A stretch of DNA of 64,000 nucleotides from Solibacillus palustris (GCF_022549215.1 NZ_JAKZFC010000005.1:62001-126000), one strand, 5' to 3'; positions 18,169 to 28,512 are shown, counted from the stretch's first letter. Translations and numbers: made by a program. The notes: a model not told the origin generated them from the letters alone.

Positions 18169-18187
18169 ATTATCGTTCTCAAGTAAA

Positions 18188-18202
18188 TGAAATTGATTCT
18201 CA
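18188..18202. promoter_or_regulatory. Fur box in the divergent iron-uptake promoter
   Basis: TGAAATTGATTCTCA matches the 7-1-7 Fur consensus TGATAATnATTATCA at 11 of 14 defined positions. A weaker overlapping match lies just upstream near 18167-18181. Placed right after the +1 region, so Fe-loaded Fur would repress the binding-protein gene and probably the divergent permease operon. Confidence 0.65.
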
Positions 18203-18253
18203 TTTTCAAAAATCTACTTAAACATTCTATCACATACATTGGGGGAAGAAAAG

Positions 18254-19234
18254 ATGCAAAAAGTATTTCGTAAATTACTAGTATTGCTTGCAATAGTGGC
18301 TGTATTTGCCCTAGCTGCATGTGGCAATACAAAAGAAGAACCGAAAGAACAAAAATCAAATGAGAGTAAAGCGTACACTGTACAACAAGCTATGGGTACA
18401 ACAGAGGTACAAGATACACCAAAACGTGTGGTTGTTTTAACAAATGAAGGAACAGAAGCAATTTTAGCTTTAGGTATTAAGCCAGTTGGAGCAGTTCAAT
18501 CTTGGACAGGTGATCCTTGGTACGATCATATTAAGGACGATATGGAAGGTGTTGAAGTTGTAGGCACTGAAAGCGAAGTCAATATTGAAAAAATTGCTTC
18601 ATTGAAGCCCGATTTAATCATTGGGAATAAATTAAGACAAGAAAAAGACTACGAAAAACTGAGCAAAATTGCTCCAACAGTATTCTCAGAAACATTACGT
18701 GGTGATTGGAAAGAAAACTTCAAACTATATGCAAAAGCAGTAAATCTAGAAGCTAAAGGTGAAGAAGTTTTAAAAGCTTACGATGATAAAGTACAATCTG
18801 TCAAAGGGAATTTAGGCGATAAAACAAATCAAGAAGTTTCATTTGTCCGTTTTATGGCTGATAAATCTCGAATCTATTATACTGATTCATTCTCAGGAGT
18901 TATTTTTGATTCATTAGGATTCAAACGTGTACCAGCCCAAGCTGAATTATTTAAAGATAATGCAAAATTAGGGAATTTAGCTGTTGAAGTTGGAAAAGAA
19001 GTAATTCCGAAAATGGATGGAGATGTAATTTTCTACTTTACTTACATGCCAAAAGATGATAATTCAGCATTAGCTACTGAAACAGAGTGGACACAAGATC
19101 CACTTTGGAAAAATCTAACTGCTGTACAAAAAGGAAATGCACATAAAGTTGACGATGTAATTTGGAATACTGCAGGTGGTATATTAGCAGCTAACATTAT
19201 GCTTGACCAAATAGAAGAAATCTTTACGAAATAA
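18254..19234 (+). CDS. yfiY: Siderophore-binding lipoprotein (YfiY-like)
   Basis: Membrane-anchored receptor for an Fe(III)-siderophore; feeds the divergent FecCD permeases. 326 residues. Signal peptide with lipobox F-A-L-A-A-C, Cys23 lipidated. Family segments: KRVVVLTNEGTEAILALGI, SLKPDLIIGNK and FSETLRGDWKENF, which resemble YfiY (hydroxamate/carboxylate siderophores such as schizokinen in B. subtilis). The ATG at 18254, 5 nt after GGGGGAAG, is chosen; a TTG at 18239 lies before the ribosome site. Terminator at 19277. The exact siderophore is an inference. Confidence 0.9.
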   Translation: MQKVFRKLLVLLAIVAVFALAACGNTKEEPKEQKSNESKAYTVQQAMGTTEVQDTPKRVVVLTNEGTEAILALGIKPVGAVQSWTGDPWYDHIKDDMEGVEVVGTESEVNIEKIASLKPDLIIGNKLRQEKDYEKLSKIAPTVFSETLRGDWKENFKLYAKAVNLEAKGEEVLKAYDDKVQSVKGNLGDKTNQEVSFVRFMADKSRIYYTDSFSGVIFDSLGFKRVPAQAELFKDNAKLGNLAVEVGKEVIPKMDGDVIFYFTYMPKDDNSALATETEWTQDPLWKNLTAVQKGNAHKVDDVIWNTAGGILAANIMLDQIEEIFTK

Positions 19235-19276
19235 AAGTTTTTTATATCTAAAAGGCACTTCACTTATTATATGAAT

Positions 19277-19327
19277 AAAAAACGCTATACTTTTATCGAC
19301 ATAATGATGAAAGTATAGCGTTTTTCA
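19277..19327 (+). terminator. Terminator after yfiY
   Basis: AAAAAACGCTATACTTT (19277-19293) pairs with AAAGTATAGCGTTTTT (19310-19325). Confidence 0.85.
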
Positions 19328-19473
19328 TTTATCGTCCCTACTAAAAGCTATACTGAAATACTATTTGTATTTTGTGCAATGTTTAACTATATTTCCTTTA
19401 ACGTAATGAAGTTCTCTTTTATGAATGAATTTGCTATAATTCAATGGAATTTGGAAAAGAAGTGAGGATTTAC

Positions 19474-20337
19474 ATGGAAAAGACAGTTTATCAATCACGT
19501 AATTCTGTGAAAAATGTTATACAGGAATATATATTTGTAATTGTTGGTGCAGCGGTGATTGCACTTGGTTTCAATGTTTTTTTATTCCCAAACCAAGTCG
19601 CCTCTGGTGGAGTTAGCGGAATTAGTACAATATTACACGGTATGTTTGGTTGGAATGCGGGGATTGTACAATATGCGTTTAATATACCATTATTCATTGC
19701 AGGTGTTTTAGTTCTAGGGAAGAAATTTGGTGTGAAGTCTCTAGTAGGGACATTGGCGTTACCAATGTTCGTTATTTTCACAGAGGATTGGGAGCCTTGG
19801 ACACTAAATCCGTTATTAGGTTCAATTTTTGGTGGAATCATCGTTGGTTTCGGAATTGGTTTAGTGTTTAAGGGTAATGCATCTACTGGTGGAACAGACT
19901 TGTTAGCACAGATTATTACGAAATATACAGGTCTAACCCTTGGAACGAGCGTGCTGTTAATTGACGGAATTATTGCAGTGAGCGCGGCAATTGTATTTGA
20001 TTTAGAAAAAGGGTTATATGCACTTATTGGCCTTTATGTGACAACAAAAACAATTGATATTATTCAACTCGGTTTTAGTCAATCTAAAATGGTCTATATT
20101 ATTACACAAAGGGAAAACGAAGTGCGTGATGCAATTTATAAAGAAGTTAACCGTGGTGTTACGAAGCTGTCTGCAATTGGTGGGTATACAGGTGAAAATC
20201 GCCCAGTGCTGATGGTTGTTGTCTATCAAACAGAGTTCACAAAGCTGAAACAAGTGTTGAAAGATGTTGACCCACTAGCGTTTGTTATTGTTTCGGACGC
20301 ATATGAAGTGTTGGGAGAAGGTTTCAAACAAGCGTAA
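19474..20337 (+). CDS. yvjA: YitT family membrane protein (YvjA-like)
   Basis: 287 residues: an N-terminal YitT membrane domain with about six helices (NQVASGGVSGISTILHG, GNASTGGTDLLAQI are family signatures) and a C-terminal DUF2179 cytoplasmic domain (about residues 215-285, YIITQRENEVRDAI...TGENRPVLMVVV). Function of the family is unknown. ATG 19474 preferred because GAGG lies 6 nt upstream; an in-frame ATG at 19444 lacks a ribosome site. In B. subtilis yvjA neighbours cccB as here, hence the name. Confidence 0.85.
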   Translation: MEKTVYQSRNSVKNVIQEYIFVIVGAAVIALGFNVFLFPNQVASGGVSGISTILHGMFGWNAGIVQYAFNIPLFIAGVLVLGKKFGVKSLVGTLALPMFVIFTEDWEPWTLNPLLGSIFGGIIVGFGIGLVFKGNASTGGTDLLAQIITKYTGLTLGTSVLLIDGIIAVSAAIVFDLEKGLYALIGLYVTTKTIDIIQLGFSQSKMVYIITQRENEVRDAIYKEVNRGVTKLSAIGGYTGENRPVLMVVVYQTEFTKLKQVLKDVDPLAFVIVSDAYEVLGEGFKQA

Positions 20338-20389
20338 ATTTGTTATACTAGTGAACGAATAGAAAAGTTCATTTTTGGAGGGGTTCAGA

Positions 20390-20707
20390 ATGAAGAAAAG
20401 TTTACTTTCTACAATTGTATTAGGGTCTGCACTATTTTTAGCAGCATGTGGTGGCGGTGATTCAGAATCATCAAACGGAGAAACAGCAGAATTGGATGGT
20501 AAAAAAATCGTACAGCAATCTTGTGCAACTTGTCATGGTGGTCAATTACAAGGTGGAAGTGCGCCAGCGTTAGATAAATTAGGCGCTACTTACACGCAAG
20601 AAGAAATTTTAGATATTATTTTAAATGGTAAGGATCGCATGCCTCCTGGTATTATTAAAGGAGAAAAAGCTGAAGCTGCAGCTGAATATTTATCAGGATT
20701 AAAGTAA
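20390..20707 (+). CDS. cccB: Cytochrome c551 lipoprotein
   Basis: Small membrane-anchored electron carrier on the outer face of the cell membrane. 105 residues: lipoprotein signal with lipobox L-F-L-A-A-C, a Gly/Ser/Glu linker, then one c-type haem domain with C-A-T-C-H haem attachment and the distal Met in R-M-P-P-G. ATG 20390 has GGAGGGG 8 nt upstream. Near the YitT gene as in B. subtilis; followed by a terminator. Confidence 0.92.
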   Translation: MKKSLLSTIVLGSALFLAACGGGDSESSNGETAELDGKKIVQQSCATCHGGQLQGGSAPALDKLGATYTQEEILDIILNGKDRMPPGIIKGEKAEAAAEYLSGLK

Positions 20708-20716
20708 TTTATCTAT

Positions 20717-20755
20717 AAAACGGTGGGGCGAATAGGCTTCATCGTTTTTATTTTC
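20717..20755 (+). terminator. Terminator of cccB
   Basis: AAAACGGTGGGGC (20717-20729) pairs with GCTTCATCGTTTT (20736-20748) when G-U pairs are allowed; a T-rich tail follows. Confidence 0.7.
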
Positions 20756-20843
20756 AAAAAATTAAGTTCAGATTATATAGCAATTGTTGGTTACATGTTA
20801 AAATACAGTGGAGATGGGTTGAAGATAGGAGAGTATCAAATTC

Positions 20844-21782
20844 ATGATTCAAGTAATCACAAGAGATGTTATGGAAAAATTTCAGTTGGAATTAGTAAGT
20901 GGAGAAGTAGGAATTGGGCGCTATATTACTACAAGTGATATTTCCCGCCCAGGGCTAGAGATGGCAGGTTATTTCACACACTATCCGGCAAATCGTGTGC
21001 AATTGTTAGGAAAAACCGAGCTATCGTTTTTTGAAATGCTGCCTAAAGATGAAAAAGTAAGCCGCATGAAGCGTTTATGTTCTGAGCAAACACCAGCAAT
21101 TATTATTTCACGTGGTTTGGAAGTGCCACAGGAATTAATCGATGCTTCCAATGAAAATCATGTGCCTGTACTGATCACGTCCCTAACAACAACTCGTTTT
21201 TCAAGCCGATTAACGAACTTTTTAGAAAGTAAGTTAGCACCAACGACAGCGATGCATGGTGTACTTGTCGATGTATATGGTATTGGCGTATTAATTATGG
21301 GGAAAAGTGGAGTAGGGAAAAGTGAAACTGCACTTGAACTTGTGAAAAAAGGTCATCGTCTTGTTGCCGATGATAGTGTGGAAATTCGCCAAGAAGGTGA
21401 AAATATGTTAATTGGTAGTCCACCGCCATTACTGGAACACTTACTTGAAATTCGTGGTATAGGTATAATTGATATTATGACGTTATTTGGCGCAAGTGCT
21501 GTGCGTCCGTATAAACGCATTACTTTAATTATTGAACTAGAGAACTGGGATCCTAATAAGTTTTACGATCGTCTAGGATTAGATGAAGAAAAAATGAGAA
21601 TCATTGATACCGAGGTTACAAAGCTAACCGTTCCAGTACAGCCTGGACGAAATGTATCGGTAATTATTGAAGTTGCTGCAATGAATTATCGCCTGAAAAA
21701 AATGGGTGTGAATGCAGCGGAGGAATTTTCACGTCGATTAGATGATATGCTTGTTCCTAGAGATGAAATGGATGATTTTTAA
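20844..21782 (+). CDS. hprK: HPr kinase/phosphorylase
   Basis: Bifunctional enzyme that phosphorylates or dephosphorylates Ser46 of HPr and Crh and so sets carbon catabolite repression with CcpA. 312 residues. N-terminal HprK domain (1-130), then Walker [16 protein letters not shown] (about 153-167), H-R-L-V-A-D-D, and the family loop [10 protein letters not shown]. Start ATG 20844 follows AGGAGAG. First gene of the hprK-lgt-ppaX-yvoF set, as in B. subtilis. One target, crh, lies at 36292. Confidence 0.96.
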   Translation: MIQVITRDVMEKFQLELVSGEVGIGRYITTSDISRPGLEMAGYFTHYPANRVQLLGKTELSFFEMLPKDEKVSRMKRLCSEQTPAIIISRGLEVPQELIDASNENHVPVLITSLTTTRFSSRLTNFLESKLAPTTAMHGVLVDVYGIGVLIMGKSGVGKSETALELVKKGHRLVADDSVEIRQEGENMLIGSPPPLLEHLLEIRGIGIIDIMTLFGASAVRPYKRITLIIELENWDPNKFYDRLGLDEEKMRIIDTEVTKLTVPVQPGRNVSVIIEVAAMNYRLKKMGVNAAEEFSRRLDDMLVPRDEMDDF

Positions 21783-21842
21783 TCAGTTGTTGGAACTGCA
21801 TATACGTCAACGTGATAATGCTGTAATTGAAGGGAGAATATT

Positions 21843-22709
21843 ATGTCATCAGTTGTTTTAGCCATTAACCCTGTTGCCTTTCATTTGGGACCTATCCCGG
21901 TGTACTGGTACGGAGTTTTAATTGGATTAGGAATTGTACTTGCTTATTTTATTGCGCAGCGTGAATCGGTGCGCCATGGTTATGATTCAGAGTATATTGC
22001 TGATTTATTACTTTGGGCAGTGCCGATTTCGATTTTATGTGCGCGTATCTATTACGTTTCAATGAAATGGGATTATTATAGCCAAAATCCGGGCCGTATT
22101 ATTGAAATTTGGAATGGTGGAATTGCCATTCATGGAGCGCTAATTGGAGCATTTATTACGGCTTACATTTTTACGAGAAAACGTAAAACGAGTTTTTTAC
22201 ATTTGGCAGATATCGCTGCACCGAGTATTTTGATTGGTCAAATTATTGGTCGTTGGGGCAACTTCGTCAATCAAGAAGCATATGGTGGGCCTGTTAGCCG
22301 CAGTTTTTTAGAAAATTTATTTTTACCAAACTGGATTATTGAGCAAATGTATATTAAAGAAGATGGTACATATGTTCATCCAACATTCTTATATGAGTCA
22401 TTATGGAATGTCATCGGCTTAATTATTTTATTATTCGCCCGCAAGTGGAACTGGCGTCGCGGCGAAATGTTTTTCTTCTATTTAATGTGGTATTCATTTG
22501 GACGCTTCTTTATCGAAGGTTTACGTACAGACAGCTTATATTTAGTAGGTGACTTACGTTCAGCACAAGTTGTTTCGATCATTGGCTTTGCAGTCGGATT
22601 AATTTGTATTATTTACCGCCGTGTGAATGTGAAACCTGCTATTTATTATTTAGATAAAGATAAAGCAACGACAACACCGGCGAAGAAAAAACAAACGAAA
22701 AAGAAATAA
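21843..22709 (+). CDS. lgt: Prolipoprotein diacylglyceryl transferase
   Basis: Transfers diacylglycerol from phosphatidylglycerol to the lipobox cysteine of prolipoproteins; integral membrane enzyme. 288 residues, seven helices. The Lgt signature R-W-G-N-F-x-N-Q-E-A-Y-G-G (about residues 137-149), the H-G-x-L-x-G segment ([14 protein letters not shown]) and R-F[10 protein letters not shown] are intact. Its substrates here include YfiY and CccB. Lys-rich C-terminal tail. Terminator follows, yet ppaX starts only 57 nt later. Confidence 0.96.
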   Translation: MSSVVLAINPVAFHLGPIPVYWYGVLIGLGIVLAYFIAQRESVRHGYDSEYIADLLLWAVPISILCARIYYVSMKWDYYSQNPGRIIEIWNGGIAIHGALIGAFITAYIFTRKRKTSFLHLADIAAPSILIGQIIGRWGNFVNQEAYGGPVSRSFLENLFLPNWIIEQMYIKEDGTYVHPTFLYESLWNVIGLIILLFARKWNWRRGEMFFFYLMWYSFGRFFIEGLRTDSLYLVGDLRSAQVVSIIGFAVGLICIIYRRVNVKPAIYYLDKDKATTTPAKKKQTKKK

Positions 22710-22715
22710 TGATGT

Positions 22716-22748
22716 AGACCGTTTGCAATTGTTGCGAACGGTTTTTTA
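22716..22748 (+). terminator. Terminator-like hairpin between lgt and ppaX
   Basis: ACCGTTTGCAA and TTGCGAACGGT pair with one mismatch, followed by TTTTTT. Confidence 0.75.
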
Positions 22749-22766
22749 CAAGAAAGAGGCAATAAA

Positions 22767-23408
22767 ATGAAAACAACCGCACTTTTATTTGATTTTGATG
22801 GTACGTTATTAAATACCAATGACTTAATTGTTCAAACGTTTATGTATATTTTTGACGAAAAATTTCCGGGGAAATATTCGACACAAGACTGCTTACAATT
22901 CATTGGTCCGTCATTGAAGCAGACATTTGACGAAATAACGCCAGGTGAAACCGATGAGATGATTGCTAAGTATAAAGAATGGAATGCAGCGAATCACGAC
23001 GCACTTGTCACAGGCTATGATGCTGTACTTGAAACATTAGAAGCGCTTCATACAATGGGTATTAAATTAGCAATTGTTTCGACAAAAAGTGGTGAGGGCT
23101 TAGCACGTGGCTTAAATATCTTAAAAGCAGAGCACTTATTTGAAGTGATTGTAGGAGTAGATGATGTTGAGCATGTAAAGCCGCATCCTGAACCAGTATT
23201 ATTAGCACTAGAAAAATTAGGAGTACCAAAAGAAGAAGCGATTATGATTGGTGATAATTCGCATGATATTGAAGGGGGAAAAAATGCTGGTGTGCGTACA
23301 GCAGGGGTGGCATGGTCTGCAAAAGGTGTCGATTTTTTAAAAACTTTCGAACCGACATATATGCTGCATCATATGCGCGACTTACTTGAAATTGTGAAAG
23401 GGGAATAG
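22767..23408 (+). CDS. ppaX: Pyrophosphatase PpaX
   Basis: HAD-family phosphatase that hydrolyses the pyrophosphate made by HPr-P phosphorylase activity. 213 residues with motif I L-F-D-F-D-G-T-L-L-N-T (about 7-17), motif II I-V-S-T-K (~103), motif III Lys in VKPHPEP and motif IV I-G-D-N-S-H-D-I. The GAAAGAGG site precedes ATG 22767. Position between lgt and the acetyltransferase is as in B. subtilis, which separates it from other HAD phosphatases. Confidence 0.92.
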   Translation: MKTTALLFDFDGTLLNTNDLIVQTFMYIFDEKFPGKYSTQDCLQFIGPSLKQTFDEITPGETDEMIAKYKEWNAANHDALVTGYDAVLETLEALHTMGIKLAIVSTKSGEGLARGLNILKAEHLFEVIVGVDDVEHVKPHPEPVLLALEKLGVPKEEAIMIGDNSHDIEGGKNAGVRTAGVAWSAKGVDFLKTFEPTYMLHHMRDLLEIVKGE

Positions 23409-23410
23409 CG

Positions 23411-23944
23411 ATGAGACGAACGGAGCGCTACCGTGTACAAGGTGCGAATTCATTGTGGAATGTCTATGAGACGGTGTCGTTTTGGAAAATTATGAAATGC
23501 TTTACGGTTATTCAAATTGGTCGAATCACACCGTTTTTATCAGTGAAAAATTGGCTATATCGTACTTTTTTAAAAATGAAAATTGGTAAACAAACGTCAA
23601 TAGCGTTAATGGTCATGCCAGATTCGATGTTTCCGGAACGAATTTCAGTTGGTGATAACACGATAATAGGTTTTAATACGACAATATTAGCGCATGAATA
23701 TTTGATTGAAGAATATCGTTTAGGTGATGTTGAAATTGGTAGTCATGTCATGATTGGTGCAAATTCAACCATTTTACCGGGGGTTAAAATAGGTGACGGT
23801 GCGATTGTTTCAGCCGCGACGCTTGTTCATAAAGATGTACCGGCTGGGGCGATGGCTGGTGGAAATCCAATGCGTATTATTTTTACTGCAGAAGAGATGG
23901 CAGAGCGTAAAAAATCAGACAATCCGGTTTGGCAAAATAAATAA
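23411..23944 (+). CDS. yvoF: Hexapeptide-repeat acyltransferase (YvoF-like)
   Basis: Putative acetyltransferase of 177 residues. Left-handed beta-helix hexapeptide repeats occupy about residues 75-155 (V-G-D-N-T-I, I-G-S-H-V-M-I-G-A-N-S-T-I-L-P-G, I-G-D-G-A-I-V). It starts 2 nt after the ppaX stop, so it is cotranscribed. Substrate unknown. Confidence 0.88.
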   Translation: MRRTERYRVQGANSLWNVYETVSFWKIMKCFTVIQIGRITPFLSVKNWLYRTFLKMKIGKQTSIALMVMPDSMFPERISVGDNTIIGFNTTILAHEYLIEEYRLGDVEIGSHVMIGANSTILPGVKIGDGAIVSAATLVHKDVPAGAMAGGNPMRIIFTAEEMAERKKSDNPVWQNK

Positions 23945-23947
23945 TAC

Positions 23948-23983
23948 AAAGGCAAAATCTCATTCTAGAGGTTTTGCTTTTTT
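23948..23983 (+). terminator. Terminator after yvoF
   Basis: GGCAAAA-TCTC and GAG-GTTTTGC form a stem followed by TTTTTT; it separates the hprK block from the his operon. Confidence 0.7.
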
Positions 23984-24221
23984 CTTACGCACAAATACTA
24001 ATGACGTAATGGGATCCAGTATGTCACGTCAAAGTTGATGAGAAATTGGTGTATAATGAAATATATCAGAAAATTCAATTTAATAAATCTATTAAGAATA
24101 GTGGGTTGACTGTAATCAGTTCTAGCAGTAAAATACTTTCATACACTAGTGATTTATCACTCTAGCAGATTAAAGTGAAGATCGGAACGGAAATCTTATT
24201 TAAAGTTTAGGATGTGTCAAA

Positions 24222-25382
24222 ATGTCAGCAATTAAAATGTTTGAAAAACCTCTTGGGATGCGCGATACATTTCCCAATATCTACGAAAAATTAGAACAAA
24301 TCCGCTCAACAGGACGAGAGCTACTTCGAGGACGCGGCTACGAATTTATTAAAACCCCTTCTGTTGAATATTACGATACAGTCGGCAAAGCATCGGCAAT
24401 TTCAGATGCGCGTCTTTTTAAATTAGTTGATAATCAAGGAAATACGCTTGTATTACGACCAGATATGACAACACCGATTGCGCGTATAGCGACATCGAAA
24501 TTATTAAAAGAAAAAATTCCACAACGCCTAGCTTATTTTGCCAATGTGTTTCGTGCACAACAGCGCGAAGGTGGCCGCCCAGCAGAATTCGATCAAATGG
24601 GCATCGAACTAATTGGAGATTCAAGTGTTTTTGCTGATGCAGAAGTCATTATGACAGCGATTGATTTAGTAAAGGCCTATAACATTGAAGATTTCAAAGT
24701 AACAATTGGTCATGCAGGTGTATTAAGTTGCATTTTAAAAGACTATACAGAAAGTGAACAACAAGCAAAGGCGTTAAATGAACTCCTTGTAAAACGCAAT
24801 TATGTAGGCTTTGAAGAGGCGGTACTTGCTTTTGATTTACCGAAAACAAAATCGGATGCTTTACTGGCTTACATTGAAGAAGCGATTAGCCTACCTTCAA
24901 TTGAAGCAATTGAAAAATATGTACGTAAAAACGAGGCACTTGAATATATGCGTAATTTATCGCGTATTTTAGATGCTGCGGGCTATGAGCCGTATATCGC
25001 CTTTGATTTTACACTTTCAAGTCATATGAGCTATTACACAGGGATGTTATTTGAAGTGTTTGCATCAGGGAGTGGATTCCCATTAGGTAATGGTGGTCGC
25101 TATGATGGACTCTTAGAGCATTTCGGTTCACAGGTTGGTGCAACAGGCTTTGGCTTACGTGTAGATCGTGTATTTGAAGCGATGCCAAAAATCGAAATCG
25201 ACAACAATGATGTGCTTGTATTATTCTCAGCGGAGCGTTTTTCTGAAGCAATGACACTGGCGCAACTTTTACGTGAACAAGGTAAACAAGTGACATTCCA
25301 AGCATATGAAGGTATCGAAAATGTGAATGCACTTAAAGCACAATTTAAACTAGTAAACGAATTTAAAAGCAAGGAGGCATAA
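24222..25382 (+). CDS. hisZ: ATP phosphoribosyltransferase regulatory subunit
   Basis: Histidyl-tRNA-synthetase-like subunit needed for activity and histidine feedback of the short HisG. 386 residues; class II synthetase motifs visible ([17 protein letters not shown] motif 2, G-N-G-G-R-Y-D-G motif 3 region near 285-293). First gene of hisZGDBHF(IE). Upstream 23984-24221 has no T-box consensus that I can see, so control of the operon is unclear. The 2-nt gap to hisG implies coupling. Confidence 0.94.
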   Translation: MSAIKMFEKPLGMRDTFPNIYEKLEQIRSTGRELLRGRGYEFIKTPSVEYYDTVGKASAISDARLFKLVDNQGNTLVLRPDMTTPIARIATSKLLKEKIPQRLAYFANVFRAQQREGGRPAEFDQMGIELIGDSSVFADAEVIMTAIDLVKAYNIEDFKVTIGHAGVLSCILKDYTESEQQAKALNELLVKRNYVGFEEAVLAFDLPKTKSDALLAYIEEAISLPSIEAIEKYVRKNEALEYMRNLSRILDAAGYEPYIAFDFTLSSHMSYYTGMLFEVFASGSGFPLGNGGRYDGLLEHFGSQVGATGFGLRVDRVFEAMPKIEIDNNDVLVLFSAERFSEAMTLAQLLREQGKQVTFQAYEGIENVNALKAQFKLVNEFKSKEA

Positions 25383-25384
25383 GC

Positions 25385-26008
25385 ATGAAAGCACTAACTA
25401 TTGCGATGCCAAAAGGTCGTATTTTTGAAGAAGCATATGTGATGTTACAAGAAGCAGGCTTTAACCTTCCAGAAGAAGTAGAAATGACTCGCAAGCTGAT
25501 GATTGAAATTCCAGAAGAACAAATTAGCTTCATTTTAGCAAAGCCAATGGACGTACCGGTTTATGTAGAGCATGGCGTTGCAGATATCGGCATTGCTGGT
25601 AAGGACGTTTTACTCGAACAAGCACGTACAGTCCATGAGCTACTCGATTTAAAAATTAGTGAATGCTATATCGCATCAGCTGGGTTACCCAATACAACAA
25701 TGAACGAAATTGCACCACGCATAGCGACAAAATATCCAAACATCGCGATGAAATATTACAAAGGGATCGGCGAGCAAGTGGAAATTATCGAATTAAACGG
25801 TTCGATTGAATTAGCACCAATGATTGGCTTATCAGATCGTATTGTTGATATCGTTTCAACAGGTCGTACATTAAAGGAAAACGGCTTAATCGAATATGAG
25901 CGCATTGCAGAGGTTTCTTCACGTTTAATTGCCAATCCAGTAAGCTACCGTATGAAGAGCGAGCGTATTCAAGACTTAGTAACACGCTTAAAAAAATGTG
26001 TGAAATAA
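25385..26008 (+). CDS. hisG: ATP phosphoribosyltransferase catalytic subunit, short form
   Basis: First step of histidine synthesis: ATP + PRPP to phosphoribosyl-ATP. 207 residues, the short HisG that lacks the C-terminal regulatory domain and therefore needs HisZ. Starts [17 protein letters not shown]-binding segment D-I-V-S-T-G-R-T-L near residue 158. AAGGAGG precedes ATG 25385. Confidence 0.96.
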   Translation: MKALTIAMPKGRIFEEAYVMLQEAGFNLPEEVEMTRKLMIEIPEEQISFILAKPMDVPVYVEHGVADIGIAGKDVLLEQARTVHELLDLKISECYIASAGLPNTTMNEIAPRIATKYPNIAMKYYKGIGEQVEIIELNGSIELAPMIGLSDRIVDIVSTGRTLKENGLIEYERIAEVSSRLIANPVSYRMKSERIQDLVTRLKKCVK

Positions 26009-26021
26009 GAGAGGCTTCGTT

Positions 26022-27305
26022 ATGAAAATTACAACGTTAACAAGTGATATTTCGTTAAAACGCCAGCTAGAGCAAGGCAACGAACAGCAACTGCAAACCG
26101 TACGTGAAGTCATTGCAGATGTTCGTGCAAAAGGCGATGCGGCGATTAAATACTATAGTGAAAAATGGGACGGTTTTGCACCAGAAAACTTACGTGTGAC
26201 TAAGCAGGAAATTACAGATGCAGTAAATAATTTTGACTCCCAATTATATATGGATTTACAAGAAGCAGCTGACAATATTCGTCTGTATCATAATGAACAA
26301 AAGCGTAACGGATTCCAATTACCGCTTGCTGATGGTTCTTATTTAGCGCAGCGTATTACAGCACTTGATGCGGTTGGTTTATATGTACCAGGTGGTTCAG
26401 CAACGTATCCATCTTCGGTACTAATGAATGTGATCCCGGCGCAAGTAGCGGGCGTAAAACGAATCGTTATTACATCACCTGCTGGTAAGGATGGTAAATT
26501 ACCAGAAGCCGTGTTAGTAGCAGGACATATTTTAGGGGTTACAGAAATTTATAAAGCGGGCGGTGCACAGGCGATTGCCGCACTTGCTTATGGTACAGAA
26601 ACGATTGCACCGGTTGATAAAATTACAGGTCCAGGTAATATTTACGTCGCCTTAGCAAAACGTGAAGTGTTCGGTGAAGTGGCGATTGATATGATTGCCG
26701 GTCCTTCAGAAATTTGCGTATTAGCAGATGATACAGCCTATGCGGATGAAATTGCAGCGGATCTTTTATCACAAGCCGAGCATGATACATTAGCGTGCGC
26801 AGTATTAATTACGACGAGTGATGATTTAGCCGATGAAGTAGCCGAGCAAGTTGAAATACAGTTAAGTAGATTACCACGTGAAGCAATCGCACGTAAAGCG
26901 ATTGAAAACTTTGGTCAAATATATGTGGCAGAATCAATCGAAGAAGCTGTACGTGCGGTAAACTCTTTAGCGCCTGAGCATTTAGAAGTTGTAACGGAAA
27001 ATGCAGAGCAAGTATCACAGATGGTTACGCATGCAGGTGCGATATTCATCGGGCGTTATAGCTCGGAGCCAGTGGGAGATTACTTTGCAGGAACAAACCA
27101 CGTGTTACCAACAAACTCAACAGCACGTTTTGCAAGTGGCTTAAATGTTGATGATTTCATAAAACGTACGAGCGTTGTGTATTATAGTCAAAAAACATGG
27201 CAACAAAATGCGTCAAAAATTGCCAGACTAGCTCGTTTAGAAGGGTTAGAAGGACATGCTCGTGCAGTAGAATCACGTGGATGGGATAAAGGAGACGAAG
27301 CATAA
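26022..27305 (+). CDS. hisD: Histidinol dehydrogenase
   Basis: Last two steps, histidinol to histidine, with two NAD+. 427 residues. Zinc and catalytic residues appear in the kept segments Y-V-P-G-G-S-A-T-Y-P-S-S, A-G-G-A-Q-A-I-A-A-L-A-Y-G-T, D-M-I-A-G-P-S-E, S-Q-A-E-H-D and N-H-V-L-P-T. Stop and the hisB start overlap by 1 nt (TAATG). Confidence 0.96.
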   Translation: MKITTLTSDISLKRQLEQGNEQQLQTVREVIADVRAKGDAAIKYYSEKWDGFAPENLRVTKQEITDAVNNFDSQLYMDLQEAADNIRLYHNEQKRNGFQLPLADGSYLAQRITALDAVGLYVPGGSATYPSSVLMNVIPAQVAGVKRIVITSPAGKDGKLPEAVLVAGHILGVTEIYKAGGAQAIAALAYGTETIAPVDKITGPGNIYVALAKREVFGEVAIDMIAGPSEICVLADDTAYADEIAADLLSQAEHDTLACAVLITTSDDLADEVAEQVEIQLSRLPREAIARKAIENFGQIYVAESIEEAVRAVNSLAPEHLEVVTENAEQVSQMVTHAGAIFIGRYSSEPVGDYFAGTNHVLPTNSTARFASGLNVDDFIKRTSVVYYSQKTWQQNASKIARLARLEGLEGHARAVESRGWDKGDEA

Positions 27306-27895
27306 TGCGTTTTGCAAAAATCGAACGAAATACGAATGAAACAAAAATCGCAGTAGAACTAACTTTAGACGGTACAGGTCAAGCAGAAATTGAAACAGGC
27401 GTTGGTTTTATGGACCATATGCTCGACCTTTTCATTAAGCACGGTTTGTTTGATGGCAAAATTATTGCTAATGGCGACACGTGGATTGACGATCACCATA
27501 CAACAGAAGACATCGGTATCGTATTAGGTCAAGTATTCCGCGAAGCATTAGGTGACAAAAAAGGGATTAAACGTTATGGGAATGCTTTTGTACCAATGGA
27601 TGACGCGTTAGCACAAGTTATAGTTGATTGTTCGAATCGCCCACATTTAGAGTATCGTGTGACACCAACTCTTAATGCTAAAGTTGGTACATTTGATACA
27701 GAATTAGTACATGAATTTTTATGGAAGTTTGCATTAGAGGCTCGCATTAATTTGCATGTTCTCGTGCCTTATGGTCTAAATACACACCATATTATTGAGG
27801 CCATCTTTAAAGCAGTAGCACGTGCGTTAGATGATGCAATCCAAATTGACCCACGCGTAAAAGGTGTGCCATCAACGAAGGGGCTGTTAACGTGA
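27305..27895 (+). CDS. hisB: Imidazoleglycerol-phosphate dehydratase
   Basis: Mn-dependent dehydration of IGP to imidazole-acetol phosphate. 196 residues, monofunctional (no HisB-N phosphatase). Metal-binding segments F-M-D-H-M-L-D, D-D-H-H-T-T-E-D (about 66-73) and N-T-H-H-I-I-E near 161 are present. Its stop overlaps the hisH start region by 4 nt. Confidence 0.96.
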   Translation: MRFAKIERNTNETKIAVELTLDGTGQAEIETGVGFMDHMLDLFIKHGLFDGKIIANGDTWIDDHHTTEDIGIVLGQVFREALGDKKGIKRYGNAFVPMDDALAQVIVDCSNRPHLEYRVTPTLNAKVGTFDTELVHEFLWKFALEARINLHVLVPYGLNTHHIIEAIFKAVARALDDAIQIDPRVKGVPSTKGLLT

Positions 27896-28512
27896 AAATT
27901 GGTGTAATTGACTACGGAATGGGTAATCTATTCAGCGTTGAGCAGGCGTTAAAAAAGCTTGATGCTGAAGTTATTGTTACAAGTGATAAAGCGCAATTGC
28001 AAGCGGTTGATGCATTAGTACTACCAGGTGTTGGTGCATTTCCAGATGCAATGAAACGCCTAGAAGAAACGGATTTAATCGATTTCATTCAAACAACAAA
28101 AAAGCCACTACTAGGAATTTGTTTAGGGATGCAGCTGTTATTTGAAGAAAGTGATGAAGTTACACAAACAAAGGGACTTGGCATTTTCACTGGTCGTATA
28201 AAGCGTTTTGAAGGAGTTTCGCGCATTCCACATATGGGGTGGAATAATTTGGAGTTACAACAAACACCCAATTGGCTAAATGTGCAATCATTACCAGAAG
28301 CGCGTCATGTGTATTTTGTGCACTCATTTTATGCGAGCGATATGAATGTCGAGGAACTCGTTGCTTATGCGGATTATGAAAATATACAGGTACCAGGAAT
28401 TGTTTCAGAGGAAAACTTTACAGGCATGCAGTTCCATCCTGAAAAATCAGGTCAGTTTGGTGTGCACTTATTAACAGCGTGGGCGAAAGGGGTTATGGAT
28501 ACAGTATGTTAA
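27892..28512 (+). CDS. hisH: Imidazole glycerol phosphate synthase, glutaminase subunit
   Basis: Glutamine amidotransferase that feeds ammonia to HisF. 206 residues, class I triad: Cys in G-I-C-L-G-M-Q-L (~83), His and Glu in F-H-P-E-K-S (~183-185). Starts GTG 27892 in GTGA overlap with the hisB stop. Its stop overlaps the hisF start (ATGTTAA), leaving no room for hisA, which usually lies between hisH and hisF. Confidence 0.96.
   Translation: MKIGVIDYGMGNLFSVEQALKKLDAEVIVTSDKAQLQAVDALVLPGVGAFPDAMKRLEETDLIDFIQTTKKPLLGICLGMQLLFEESDEVTQTKGLGIFTGRIKRFEGVSRIPHMGWNNLELQQTPNWLNVQSLPEARHVYFVHSFYASDMNVEELVAYADYENIQVPGIVSEENFTGMQFHPEKSGQFGVHLLTAWAKGVMDTVC

Noticed and set aside
23986-24221. T-box riboswitch before the his operon
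   Set aside because: Looked for the AGGGTGGNACCGCG core and terminator/antiterminator pair; neither is present.
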